Assembly (NCBI GenBank): GCA_036677685.1
Contig: JAVBWA010000040.1
Location: 1-64,000 of the forward strand
Origin: JAQUBU01 sp036677685
Lineage (GTDB): Bacteria > Bacillota > Syntrophomonadia > Syntrophomonadales > Syntrophomonadaceae
Direction of reading: 5' to 3'
Length of the DNA: 64,000 nt
Shown here: positions 1 to 8,655 of the stretch, piece after piece
How the letters are laid out: the number at the start of each line of letters is the position of its first letter
How positions within the stretch are numbered: position 1 is the stretch's first letter
Notes under the pieces: model-generated
What the model saw: the letters and a program-made list of their open reading frames with translations, nothing else
Databases searched by the model: none
What the model was told of the DNA's origin: nothing
Made by a program: the position numbers and the translations under genes

Positions 1-36
1 GGTTGATGACTACTCGCTTGCGAGTAGTCATCAACC
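1..36. repeat. 17-bp perfect palindrome (hairpin)
   Basis: Two perfect 17-base arms (1-17 and 20-36) are separated by a 2-base loop. The hairpin is followed by CCCCGTCCCC and not by a T-run, so it is not a classical terminator for rightward transcription. The GTCCCC flank resembles the inserted hairpin at 9439-9488, so it may be half of a larger dispersed element cut by the window edge. Confidence 0.7.
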
Positions 37-135
37 CCGTCCCCTATTTCCGAAGATTTTGAAAAGGCCATTTGATATTTTTAACAGAACAGGTTATATA
101 CTCAATCTAAAGATACGGCAGCAAAATTGTCCCTC

Positions 136-152
136 TGTAAAGACCGTGTAAA
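136..152 (-). promoter_or_regulatory. PHO-box-like direct repeat upstream of phoB
   Basis: On the minus strand this reads TTTACA-N5-TTTACA, two hexamers at 11-bp spacing, which matches the TT(A/C/T)ACA repeat bound by Firmicute PhoP/PhoB proteins. It lies about 100 bp before the response-regulator gene, fitting autoregulation. Only two hexamers are clear and they are inverted relative to the gene, so the call is tentative. Confidence 0.45.
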
Positions 153-254
153 TATTGGGTATATTTAAAGTAAAAAGATGGGTGATGCTATTTTATCCTG
201 ATTTATTAAGGTATAGGATTATCATAGATAGTTCATAATGGTGAGGTGATTTGA

Positions 255-959
255 ATGAAAGGCAAAATACTGGTGGTTGATGATGAAGAATCGCTGGTTC
301 GCTTGATTACCTATAATCTTAACAAGGATGGTTTTAGTACAATAGCTGCTTATGACGGTGATACAGCTTTAAGTATAATTAGCCAGGAAAACCCGGATTT
401 AATAATACTCGACTTGATGCTGCCCGGCAAAGACGGTCTGGAAATCTGCCGGGAACTGCGCAGCCATAAGATAAGGACTCCCATAATAATGCTTACCGCG
501 CGGGATGATGAGATTGACAAGGTCCTGGGCTTGGAAATGGGGGCTGACGATTATGTTACCAAGCCTTTCAGCATTAGGGAACTCAGTGCCCGCGTAAAAG
601 CGGTGCTAAGGCGAAATGGTGAAGTTGCTGAAGCTGATAATCAAGGCAAAGATATGGTAATAGGCAGTTTTACCATTAAACCTGACCGGTATGAGATTTA
701 CCACGAAGGGAAGCTGCTGGACTTGACTCTCAAGGAATATGAATTACTGGAAATCTTGTTGAAAAACCGCGGGCGGGTTCTGAAACGCGACTATCTTCTG
801 CAGGTTTTATGGGACTATTCCGAAGTGGTAAATACCCGTGTGCTTGATGTCCATATCAGCAAACTGCGCGATAAGATTGAGCAGGATTCTAAAGAGCCCA
901 GGTATATCAAGACTGTTCGAGGCCTGGGCTATAAATTCGAGGAGAATAGTCATGTTTAA
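255..959 (+). CDS. phoB: Phosphate-responsive OmpR/PhoB-family response regulator
   Basis: Two-component response regulator of 234 aa. The receiver domain (about 1-120) has the acidic pair D9/D10, phospho-acceptor D53 (LDLMLPG), T81 and K103 (TKPFS). The C-terminal winged helix (about 133-230) ends in the typical RGLGYKF motif. GGTGAGGTGATTTG precedes the ATG. The gene overlaps the histidine kinase by 8 nt, and the pst operon follows after a convergent helicase, so regulation of phosphate uptake (the phoP role of Bacillus) is the best reading. The family alone would not give specificity; the pst neighbours do. Confidence 0.92.
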   Translation: MKGKILVVDDEESLVRLITYNLNKDGFSTIAAYDGDTALSIISQENPDLIILDLMLPGKDGLEICRELRSHKIRTPIIMLTARDDEIDKVLGLEMGADDYVTKPFSIRELSARVKAVLRRNGEVAEADNQGKDMVIGSFTIKPDRYEIYHEGKLLDLTLKEYELLEILLKNRGRVLKRDYLLQVLWDYSEVVNTRVLDVHISKLRDKIEQDSKEPRYIKTVRGLGYKFEENSHV

Positions 960-2715
960 ATCTTTTCGCTGGAAGCTGACCGGAACTTATATGATTGTTA
1001 TAATCATTATTCTTGCAGCGATGGGCATTACTTTATCCTGGATTTTCAAGGATTATTATATGGATAATGTAAAAACCAACCTGATCTACGAAGCGGTTCT
1101 GGTGGCGGAAATGACCAGAACATATCATTTGGAATCCACCCCGGAAAACTATTTGCAGCAAATCTGTGATATAGCCGGGCGCGATACGGATAACCGGGTT
1201 ACTATAGTGAACGAGGACGGCCTGGTACTGGGTGATTCGCAGTTTAATGCCAAAACCATGGAACGGCACCATAACCGGCCGGAAATATACCAGGCTCTGC
1301 ACGGTAAAACCGGGGTGGAACTTCGCCTCAGTGATACGGCCAAAATTCAGATGCTGTATGTAGCTGTGCCCTTTACGGCCGGAAATATTAAAGGTGCAGT
1401 AAGAATATCCAAACCTCTGACTCAGGTAGACAAACTCTATCGCCAGGTTATATTAATAGTGCTTCTGGCCATACTTTTGATCGGGTTGGTAGCTCTGGCT
1501 TTGAGTATAGCAATAGCCAAACGGGTTACCCGTCCCCTGCAGGATCTAACCTCAGGTGTACAGGAAATGACCCGAGGTAATCTTAAGAGTCGAATAGCTC
1601 ATCAATCTGAAGATGAAATAGGGACACTAGCAGATGCGGTTAATCATATGGCCCAGTCGTTGGATAATAGTATTAATGATATGAATGAAGTCAATAAACG
1701 CTTGGAAGCATTGCTTGGAAATACGGTAAACGGGATATTAATGGTTGACCAGGCAGGCCGGGTAAACTATGCCAATCCGGTGGCTATTGCTCTGCTTGTA
1801 CTCCAGGAAAACTACTGGGAACGGAAATATGTGGAAATCATCAACAACTACGAACTGCTGAGCATTATTGACAAAGTGAGAGCAGAAACTACCTCGGTTC
1901 GGAGCAAAATAGTATTGCATACTCTGGGAGAAAAGGTCGTGGAAGTAAATGTTCTGCCTTTAAGCAGTGATGAGGAGCAGACAACGGGCAGTGTTCTGGT
2001 AGTGCTTAACGATATAAGCGAAATTACCAGACTGGAGGAAGTGCGCAAAGACTTTGTAGCCAATGTCTCCCATGAATTGAAGACTCCGGTGGCGACGATC
2101 AGCGGTTTTGCCGAAACGCTCATGCATGAAGAAGATGCCAACTCGGCGCCTGCCCGGGAGTTTTTGAGTATAATCTATGATGAAGCACAACGTTTGTCCC
2201 GGATTATCAACCGTTTGCTGGAGCTTTCACGTTTGGAATTAAGCAAGCAGAGTCTGAATTACCAGCTTATAAATATTGTTCCCATATTGGAATACGCTAT
2301 CAATATCGTAGAAAAACGCAGCAATTCCGCGGAAATAGCCATAAACTTTAATAAACCCGCCGAGCCGGTATGTATTAACGGTGACGAAGATTTTATCGTT
2401 CAAATAATGCTCAATCTCCTCGATAACGCTATTAATTATAGTCCCCAGGGACAGCCCATAAGCGTAGACTTGGAAGCAGATAATTCGGAAATAAAAATTT
2501 CGATTGCAGATCATGGTGAAGGAATTCCCGAGAAAGATATACCACGCATCTTTGAACGGTTTTATCGGGTCGATAAAGCCCGTTCCAAAAAAACTGGAGG
2601 CACCGGCCTGGGTCTCGCGATTGTCAAGCATCTGGTGGAGAACCATGGCGGCCGGGTGGGGGTGGAAAGCCGGCTCGGACAGGGCTCGGTATTTTTCTTT
2701 ATCCTGCCTAAATAG
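952..2715 (+). CDS. phoR: Phosphate regulon sensor histidine kinase
   Basis: Membrane sensor kinase of 587 aa. I chose ATG 952 because it follows GAGGAGA and overlaps phoB by 8 nt; an upstream in-frame extension would read through phoB. Order seen: TM1 (about 12-34), extracytoplasmic region, TM2 (about 165-190), HAMP, PAS-like region, HisKA with the phosphorylated histidine H374 in the VSHELKTP motif, then HATPase with an NAINYSP-type N box and GTGLGL G box. It should autophosphorylate and pass phosphate to the upstream PhoB under phosphate limitation. PhoR kinases of Firmicutes have the same layout and length. It converges on the helicase gene with only 19 nt between stops. Confidence 0.9.
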   Translation: MFKSFRWKLTGTYMIVIIIILAAMGITLSWIFKDYYMDNVKTNLIYEAVLVAEMTRTYHLESTPENYLQQICDIAGRDTDNRVTIVNEDGLVLGDSQFNAKTMERHHNRPEIYQALHGKTGVELRLSDTAKIQMLYVAVPFTAGNIKGAVRISKPLTQVDKLYRQVILIVLLAILLIGLVALALSIAIAKRVTRPLQDLTSGVQEMTRGNLKSRIAHQSEDEIGTLADAVNHMAQSLDNSINDMNEVNKRLEALLGNTVNGILMVDQAGRVNYANPVAIALLVLQENYWERKYVEIINNYELLSIIDKVRAETTSVRSKIVLHTLGEKVVEVNVLPLSSDEEQTTGSVLVVLNDISEITRLEEVRKDFVANVSHELKTPVATISGFAETLMHEEDANSAPAREFLSIIYDEAQRLSRIINRLLELSRLELSKQSLNYQLINIVPILEYAINIVEKRSNSAEIAINFNKPAEPVCINGDEDFIVQIMLNLLDNAINYSPQGQPISVDLEADNSEIKISIADHGEGIPEKDIPRIFERFYRVDKARSKKTGGTGLGLAIVKHLVENHGGRVGVESRLGQGSVFFFILPK

Positions 2716-2734
2716 AAATAGGAACCTTTAACAT

Positions 2735-4237
2735 TTATTTGCCAAATAAGCGATGAAGTACACGCTGAAGGAATGATTGCTTACTTGCAGACTTTTGATC
2801 CTGAACGATCTCGGGATCTTGTTGGGGATGGGCTGCTACACCGGTTTCAGAAAAATGGGGCAGCACAGGTTTAATGGTGTGGACTGGGTCTTTCTGCCCG
2901 GCAGAATGCACCATATTGCCCCTTGTGGATTTATTGTGATCCGTATTTAGCTCAAGCCGATGATCGCGGTGTTTCTCATGATGCTGAGAAGGCCTGGTAG
3001 AAGAGTGCTGCTTTGAAGTTGATTTTGAGTTCGAAACCGAAGCAGCCTGAGGTGATTTGCTCTTCGGCAGATTCGCCTGTATCCATTTCTGAATAGAAGC
3101 TCTGTGCTCATTGAAAAAAGCCTCCGGGGGCAATTCCGCTTCTGCAATCATAACTCCGATATGCTCTTCTATCTCATAAAGGCTCATAATGTCTTCGCCA
3201 GTAACCAGTGAAATGGCGCGTCCTCCGTTTCCGGCTCTGCCCGTACGCCCGATCCTGTGCACATAGCTGTCTTTCTCGATAGGAACATCATAGTTGATCA
3301 CCAAAGACAAATCATCGATATGAATACCACGGGCGGCAACATCTGTGGCTACCAGTAAATGAAACTCTCCTTCTTTGAACTGCTGCAGGGTCTGCAGCCG
3401 TCGAACCTGAGGGATATCTCCGTGCAATGCTTTAGCAGCATACCCTTTTCGGGATAAAAAACTATGAACTTTATCGACGGCGAATCGAGTGTTGCAGAAA
3501 ATCACACAGCTTTCCGGCTGCTCAAACAGCAAGAGGCGGTTCAATTGTAACTTCTTTTCGCTATTATTCACACGGTAGTATATTTGCTGGGTAGTATCCA
3601 CTGTCTTGGTATGTGATTTAATCTCAATAGTTATTGGATGCTTCATATACTCCCTGCAAATTTTATGGACTTCAGCGGGTATGGTGGCTGAGAAAAGGAG
3701 AGTCAACCTATCTTTAGGGAGAGGTTTGATAATTCTTACTACCTGATCGAGAAAGCCCATATCCAACATCCGGTCGGCTTCATCGAGTACCAAAAAACGT
3801 ATATGTTTGGTTTTCAGATTCCCTTGACGAATATGATCATATACCCGGCCAGGTGTTCCGGTAACAATGGAAACACCCTTATTAAGAGCCTGGATTTCCA
3901 CATTCATATTGTGCTGTCCGTATACCGCCGTTGTCTTGTGCTTAAGATGCTTTGACATCCGTTTGAGATCGCTGTCAACTTGGACTGCCAGTTCCCGAGT
4001 CGGAGTGAGAATCAGACCTTGAGGACCTGCCGCTCCGGGATCAGTCATTTGCAGTATGGAAACACCAAAAACTGCAGTCTTGCCACTGCCTGTTTTAGAC
4101 ATGACGATCAAATCTTTGTGATTCAGAATATGAGGAATTGCACTGCTCTGCACTTCAGTAGGGGCCTCAAAACCCATTTCCTCTATCGCCTTTAAAATGG
4201 GAGGAGAAATACCCAGGTTTTTAAAACTGCTATTCAT
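2735..4237 (-). CDS. DEAD-box ATP-dependent RNA helicase
   Basis: RNA helicase of 500 aa. All core motifs are visible: GSGKT (50-54), PTRELA, TPGR, DEAD, SAT, VATDVAARG and HRIGRTGRAG. After the two RecA-like domains (to about residue 380) there is a tail of about 115 aa rich in S, K, H and Q, ending in a short hydrophobic/basic segment (VLHRLFGK). Such tails in CshA-type helicases bind RNA or partners. The likely role is RNA unwinding in ribosome assembly or mRNA decay. It stands alone on the minus strand between the phoBR and pst blocks. The paralogue (CshA, CshB, DeaD) cannot be fixed by reading alone. Confidence 0.9.
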   Translation of the reverse strand: MNSSFKNLGISPPILKAIEEMGFEAPTEVQSSAIPHILNHKDLIVMSKTGSGKTAVFGVSILQMTDPGAAGPQGLILTPTRELAVQVDSDLKRMSKHLKHKTTAVYGQHNMNVEIQALNKGVSIVTGTPGRVYDHIRQGNLKTKHIRFLVLDEADRMLDMGFLDQVVRIIKPLPKDRLTLLFSATIPAEVHKICREYMKHPITIEIKSHTKTVDTTQQIYYRVNNSEKKLQLNRLLLFEQPESCVIFCNTRFAVDKVHSFLSRKGYAAKALHGDIPQVRRLQTLQQFKEGEFHLLVATDVAARGIHIDDLSLVINYDVPIEKDSYVHRIGRTGRAGNGGRAISLVTGEDIMSLYEIEEHIGVMIAEAELPPEAFFNEHRASIQKWIQANLPKSKSPQAASVSNSKSTSKQHSSTRPSQHHEKHRDHRLELNTDHNKSTRGNMVHSAGQKDPVHTIKPVLPHFSETGVAAHPQQDPEIVQDQKSASKQSFLQRVLHRLFGK

Positions 4238-4422
4238 TATAGTCTTCTTTCATTATTGCTTGATGTTTTAATTGTATCACTTGCTGCTGCTTTGTTCCAC
4301 ACGAGAGACATAGAGACTGGTCCTTGTTCACCGTATGAAATTTTTGTATCCCTAGATAAGGCCGGGTGGTGCACGATATATTAGAAACAGGAGATCAAAA
4401 GGATACAACCGGGTTGCTCCTT

Positions 4423-4461
4423 TTTACAAAATGTTTACGTTTTATATAAATAGTTTTAAAT
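4423..4461 (+). promoter_or_regulatory. PHO box upstream of pstS
   Basis: Four hexamers at exact 11-bp spacing are visible: TTTACA (4423), TTTACG (4434), TATAAA (4445) and TTAAAT (4456). Four tandem TT(A/C/T)A(C/T)A repeats are the known PhoP operator design in Bacillus. The site is about 85 bp before the pstS start, a fitting activation position. The last two hexamers are weak matches. Confidence 0.65.
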
Positions 4462-4545
4462 TTTCGCGCGCATTGCCTTAACAATGTGATGTTATCTTTA
4501 AGCAAAGGTGCACCAAATATTTATTACAGGGAGGTTAAATAGAGA

Positions 4546-5412
4546 ATGATATCGACTTCAATAAGAAGGACTACAAGTTTTGTTTTACTGGGTTTTCTGC
4601 TATTGGCGGTTGGCTTTTTAGGCGGCTGCGGACAGAAGAACGGTGATTCCAAGGATGGGGCCGAAAACCAAGCTGCCCAAGAATTAAGCGGTACTTTAAC
4701 TGTTGCCGGGTCTACTTCAGTACAGCCTTTCAGTGAAGTTCTAGCCGAAAAATTCAGGGAAAAAAATCCCCGAGTCCAGATTAACGTACAAGGTGGAGGT
4801 TCCAGCCAGGGTATCGAAGCAGCCAAATCAGGAACTGCCGACATTGGCTCCAGTTCCCGCGAATTAAAAGAAGAGGAAAAACCAGGCCTTGTTGAAAACA
4901 AAATAGCTCTGGACGGAATCGCTATAATCGTTAACACAGCCAATAAAACTGACGAATTGAAAATGGAAGATGTCAAAAACATCTACCTGGGCAACATAAA
5001 AAACTGGAAAGAAATAGGCGGGGAAGATGCTGCCATTACGGTAGTATGCAGAGAAGCCGGGTCCGGTACCCGGGGAGCTTTTGAGGACATAGTTATGGAA
5101 AAACAGCCTATTACGGACAAAGTTATTGTTCAGAATTCCACCGGTGCGGTGAGAACGACTGTTGCAGGTGATCCCAAAGCGATCGGCTTTGTCTCGCTGG
5201 CATCGCTGAATAAAGATGTCAAAGGGCTGAAGATCGATGGTGTTGAACCCAGTGTGGAAAATGTTAAAAACGGCAGCTACAAAATATCCCGCCCCTTCCT
5301 GTACCTGACTAAGGATCAGCCAAGCGGTTTAGCAAAGGCTTTCATCGATTATGTTCTAAGTGCTGAAGGTCAGCAGGTGCTCGTAGATGAAGGTGCGATA
5401 AATATTAAATAA
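4546..5412 (+). CDS. pstS: Phosphate ABC transporter substrate-binding lipoprotein
   Basis: Phosphate-binding protein of 288 aa, anchored outside the membrane. A signal peptide of about 27 aa ends in a lipobox (LGGC). The mature protein shows PstS hallmarks: VAGSTSVQPF near the N-terminus, GSSQGIEAAKSG, DIGSSSRELK and the phosphate-binding loop REAGSGTRGAF. GGGAGG lies before the ATG. It should deliver phosphate to PstC/PstA, but 680-710 bp of repeat-filled DNA and a hairpin lie between it and pstC, so the permease genes may be transcribed separately. A four-hexamer PHO box sits upstream. Confidence 0.95.
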   Translation: MISTSIRRTTSFVLLGFLLLAVGFLGGCGQKNGDSKDGAENQAAQELSGTLTVAGSTSVQPFSEVLAEKFREKNPRVQINVQGGGSSQGIEAAKSGTADIGSSSRELKEEEKPGLVENKIALDGIAIIVNTANKTDELKMEDVKNIYLGNIKNWKEIGGEDAAITVVCREAGSGTRGAFEDIVMEKQPITDKVIVQNSTGAVRTTVAGDPKAIGFVSLASLNKDVKGLKIDGVEPSVENVKNGSYKISRPFLYLTKDQPSGLAKAFIDYVLSAEGQQVLVDEGAINIK

Positions 5413-5526
5413 TTTTAGGCCCCCAAATAATCAGGGATATGCTCGAAAAACCTTTGTGACGACAGAGAGTGACTAAGCTGCAAAAGCGAAAACTCTTGGC
5501 CGGAAGGGGGCAAATCTCTGATAAAT

Positions 5527-5662
5527 ATAACGAGGCGAAAAAAATCCGCCGCTTCTTTAAGTGGTTGGTTGGGTTACTAATAACAAAACAGGCTGCGGGT
5601 TCTAATCCTTCGCCTCATTGCAGCGGTGTGTTGAAACTGCTCCGCAGTTTCTTCCGATGCTT
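5527..5662 (+). repeat. Modular intergenic repeat family A, copy 1 (inner type I)
   Basis: Starts with ATAACGAGGCG and returns to CGCCTCATT, so AACGAGGCG and its complement form an enclosing stem. It is followed by GCAGCGGTGTGTTG and a small hairpin GAAACTGC-TCC-GCAGTTTC, ending CTTCCGATGCT. The inner about 75 bases are shared with the copy at 33585 but differ from the copies at 5920, 20148 and 54891. Five copies occur in this window, all intergenic. Confidence 0.8.
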
Positions 5663-5792
5663 AGAAAACGGACAAGGGGAACTGTAGCAGACCATGCTGC
5701 TACCAGCTTTTCCCCAAATATATAAAAAGAGTAGAGGGAAGCTGCCAATTTAGACCTTGGCCGGCTAAAAGTATAGCTGCCGCTACTCAAGT

Positions 5793-5826
5793 TAAAGCCC
5801 GCTTTGTAAGAGAAGGCGGGTTTCTT
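5793..5826 (+). terminator. Hairpin between pstS and pstC, possible terminator
   Basis: AAGCCCGC and GGCGGGTT arms with a short loop are followed by TTCTTCATT. The T-run is weak. If functional it ends the pstS transcript before pstC. Confidence 0.45.
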
Positions 5827-5837
5827 CATTCAATAAA

Positions 5838-5854
5838 TTAACACTCTCTTTACA
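5838..5854 (+). promoter_or_regulatory. PHO-box-like repeat upstream of pstC
   Basis: TTAACA-CTCTC-TTTACA gives two hexamers at exact 11-bp spacing, just after the hairpin at 5793-5826. It suggests that pstC-pstA-pstB-phoU has its own phosphate-controlled promoter. It is about 270 bp from pstC, with a repeat copy between. Confidence 0.5.
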
Positions 5855-5919
5855 TTAAATAGAGGAAGTCTTTAAGTTTAATGCCCCTGGTCTTAACATT
5901 CAAATGCTATCTTTAGGGT

Positions 5920-6030
5920 ATAACGAAGCGGAATTCTGAAAGAAATCTTTTCATTTCGTTTTGTGCCTTGAGTGAAGTGAACGGAATGGTTGTAAATATG
6001 CCCCCCGCCTCGTTGCAGCGGTGTGTTGAA
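5920..6030 (+). repeat. Modular intergenic repeat family A, copy 2 (inner type II, truncated)
   Basis: Starts ATAACGAAGCG and ends CGCCTCGTTGCAGCGGTGTGTTGAA. The inner segment (TCTGAAAGAAATCTTT, then a CATTTCGTT / AACGGAATG stem) matches copies at 20148 and 54891. The usual terminal CTGCTCCGCAG hairpin is missing. Confidence 0.75.
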
Positions 6031-6122
6031 TAGCCGAGTCTCCTGATAAAAGTGGATTAGGAGAGAAATTTACAATAAAAGGCTGGTGCGAAATGATTGA
6101 TAATTATTGTGAGGACAACATA

Positions 6123-7037
6123 ATGATGAACAAGACTTATCGGCACAATAAGGATATAAAGGTTGGAAAACGGATTTTGTTCAGTGCCGAATACATGATT
6201 GAAAAAACCTTGATGCTTTGTGCTGCGGTTTCGATTCTGGCTATTGTTTTAATAGCTCTTTTTATTCTGCTAAGGGGCTTCCCCCTAATTGCTAAAACCG
6301 GTTTGAACGATTTTTTGTTTAACTTGAAATGGGACCCTATCCGTGGTTCTTTTGGGATTGGAACCATGTTTGCCGGTTCCATGGCGGTTACCCTGGCATC
6401 CATGTTATGGTCGGTTCCGCTGGGGTTGATGACCGCTGTATTTATGGCTGAAATAGCACCAGTTCCGGTGGGGAATTTCATGGCGCGGATGGTGGAACTG
6501 TTGGCGGGCATTCCTTCAGTAGTTTATGGTTTTTTCGGACTGGTGGTTATCGTACCGCAGATTAGAAATTATCTGGGGGGTAACGGAATGAGTGTTATGG
6601 CTGGAGCAATAATACTCGGGATCATGATTCTACCGACTCTGATCAGCATCTCCCGTGATGCCATAATTGCCGTGCCCCGGGAATATAAAGAGGGGTCCCT
6701 GGCATTGGGGGCTACTCATTATCAAACCATAAGGAGAGTAATCATTCCTGCGGCCCGCTCAGGTATCATTACCGCTATAGTTTTAGGGATGGGGCGGGCT
6801 ATAGGTGAGACAATGGCGGTGGTAATGGTAACCGGCAACTCCACCATTATTCCGGATGGACTTCTTTCCCCAGCACGCACCATGACCAGCAATATCGTTC
6901 TGGAGATGGGTTATGCGGCCGGAGATCACCAGGCAGCTCTGTTTGCGACGGGAACCGTCCTGTTCGTTTTTATCGTTGTATTGAACCTTATTGTAAATAT
7001 CTCGGCAAAGGCAGGGAGTCAAAATGCTGCAAACTAA
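6123..7037 (+). CDS. pstC: Phosphate ABC transporter permease PstC
   Basis: Inner-membrane subunit of the PstSCAB phosphate importer, about 305 aa. ATG 6123 is chosen because TGAGGA lies 8 nt before it; a start at 6093 lacks a ribosome site. Hydrophobic segments start near residues 25, 75, 110, 145, 215 and 270, fitting six TMs. The EAA-like loop that contacts PstB reads REYKEGSLALGATHYQT. MGRAIGETMAV and an ARTMTSNI-type segment are typical of PstC. It overlaps pstA by 14 nt, so the two permease subunits are translationally coupled. Confidence 0.94.
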   Translation: MMNKTYRHNKDIKVGKRILFSAEYMIEKTLMLCAAVSILAIVLIALFILLRGFPLIAKTGLNDFLFNLKWDPIRGSFGIGTMFAGSMAVTLASMLWSVPLGLMTAVFMAEIAPVPVGNFMARMVELLAGIPSVVYGFFGLVVIVPQIRNYLGGNGMSVMAGAIILGIMILPTLISISRDAIIAVPREYKEGSLALGATHYQTIRRVIIPAARSGIITAIVLGMGRAIGETMAVVMVTGNSTIIPDGLLSPARTMTSNIVLEMGYAAGDHQAALFATGTVLFVFIVVLNLIVNISAKAGSQNAAN

Positions 7038-7857
7038 ATATCAAGAAAAAGTGATAACAGTATTATTCTGGCTGTCGGCATTGGTCATTGTGGGTATATT
7101 GATTGCGGTTATAGGCTATATATTTGTCAAAGGTTTGGGTCATGTAAACCTCGATTTTATTTTGCAGGCTCCTAAAAGAGCGGGGAAGGAAGGCGGGATA
7201 TCAACAACTATAATCGGCACCCTATATCTTACCGCGGTGTCCTTGTTAATAGCGGTACCGCTCGGGGTAGCCACAGCTATCTACCTGGAGGAGTATGCAA
7301 GACAGAAAGGCAAATTTGCATATATAGTTAATCTGACCGCCGAAACGCTGGCAGGTATTCCTTCCATTATATTCGGTTTGTTCGGTTTTGTATTCTTCGT
7401 AATATTTATGGATATGGGCTGGTCAATAATCTCGGGAGGATTAACCCTGGCTATTATGATACTGCCGACTATTACCAGGACTGCCCAGGAGGCAATCTTA
7501 AGTGTTCCTGGCGAGTACCGGGAAAACAGTCTGGCCTTGGGTGCCAGCAAATGGCAGACCATATGCAGGATTATTCTCCCCTCTGCAGTGCCGGGAATAC
7601 TTACGGGAATTATTCTATCCATAGGCCGCTCGATTGGCGAAACGGCAGCGGTTATCCTGACTGCCGGCAGTTCATTGGGCATGCCTTTAAGCTTGTCCGA
7701 CCCGGCCCGGACCATGTCGGTGCACCTGTACATCCTGGCTATGGAAGGGCTGTCGATGGAAAGAGCTTTTGGAACGGCAGTTTTAATCGTGGTACTGGTG
7801 ATAATCATTAATTACCTGGCTAATTTAAGTCTAAGCCGGTTATCACGGGTGAGGTAG
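7024..7857 (+). CDS. pstA: Phosphate ABC transporter permease PstA
   Basis: Second inner-membrane subunit of the phosphate importer, 277 aa, six predicted TMs. The cytoplasmic coupling loop reads GEYRENSLALGASKWQT, the counterpart of the PstC loop. IGRSIGETAAV and DPARTMSVH are PstA hallmarks. The ATG lies inside the end of pstC (14-nt overlap) and pstB follows 20 nt later with its own GGAGG. PstA and PstC form the heterodimeric channel. Confidence 0.95.
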   Translation: MLQTKYQEKVITVLFWLSALVIVGILIAVIGYIFVKGLGHVNLDFILQAPKRAGKEGGISTTIIGTLYLTAVSLLIAVPLGVATAIYLEEYARQKGKFAYIVNLTAETLAGIPSIIFGLFGFVFFVIFMDMGWSIISGGLTLAIMILPTITRTAQEAILSVPGEYRENSLALGASKWQTICRIILPSAVPGILTGIILSIGRSIGETAAVILTAGSSLGMPLSLSDPARTMSVHLYILAMEGLSMERAFGTAVLIVVLVIIINYLANLSLSRLSRVR

Positions 7858-7877
7858 AAGAAACGGAGGCAAATCAA

Positions 7878-8639
7878 ATGACAAATCACATTAAGATAAA
7901 AAGTCAGGATATTAATTTATACTATCGTGATTTCCAAGCTCTCCATAATATTAATATGGATATAGAAGAAAATCGGGTCACCGCCTTGATTGGGCCTTCA
8001 GGATGCGGCAAATCCACTTTTCTGCGCACCCTGAACCGTTTAAATGAACTTATTGAAGGGACCAGGATAGAAGGTCAGGTTTTTATGGATGATTACGCCA
8101 TTTATGATAAAGATGTAAATGTTGTGGCTTTGCGTAAGAAGGTGGGAATGGTATTTCAAAAACCTTCGGTGTTTCCCATGTCTATATATGAGAATGTAGT
8201 TTATGGTCCTAAAATACATGGTGTAAAAAACAAAGGCCGCCGGGATGAAATAGTGGAGAAAAGCCTTAAGGCCGCCAACCTGTGGCAAGAGGTCAGCGAC
8301 CGTTTGAACTCACCGGCCGCGCGCCTGTCAGGGGGGCAGCAGCAGCGCCTGGTTATCGCCCGGGTTCTGGCTGTGGAGCCCCAGGTGATTCTAATGGATG
8401 AACCGGCATCGGCCTTGGACCCCATATCTACGTCGAAACTGGAGGAACTGATAGGAGAGTTGAAAAATAATTATACCATTGTCATAGTAACCCACAATAT
8501 GCAGCAGGCGGCCCGGGTTTCCGACTATACCGGCTTCTTTCTGAATGGCAGATTGATCGAATTCAACCGTACCGACGAACTTTTTGTTAATCCTCGCGAT
8601 AAAAGAACCGAAGACTATATAACTGGCAGATTTGGATAA
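7878..8639 (+). CDS. pstB: Phosphate ABC transporter ATPase PstB
   Basis: Cytoplasmic ATPase of the phosphate importer, 253 aa, the usual PstB length. Walker A is GPSGCGKST, the Q-loop region reads VGMVFQKP, the ABC signature is LSGGQQQR, Walker B is VILMDEPASALDP and the H-loop is VTHNM. AACGGAGGC precedes the ATG. The terminal ITGRFG is typical of PstB. Confidence 0.96.
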   Translation: MTNHIKIKSQDINLYYRDFQALHNINMDIEENRVTALIGPSGCGKSTFLRTLNRLNELIEGTRIEGQVFMDDYAIYDKDVNVVALRKKVGMVFQKPSVFPMSIYENVVYGPKIHGVKNKGRRDEIVEKSLKAANLWQEVSDRLNSPAARLSGGQQQRLVIARVLAVEPQVILMDEPASALDPISTSKLEELIGELKNNYTIVIVTHNMQQAARVSDYTGFFLNGRLIEFNRTDELFVNPRDKRTEDYITGRFG

Positions 8640-8655
8640 AGCAGGGGGGATAATA

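Noticed and set aside
5602..5829. 75-codon minus frame in the pstS-pstC gap
   Set aside because: Derived from the repeat and hairpin sequences, no ribosome site.
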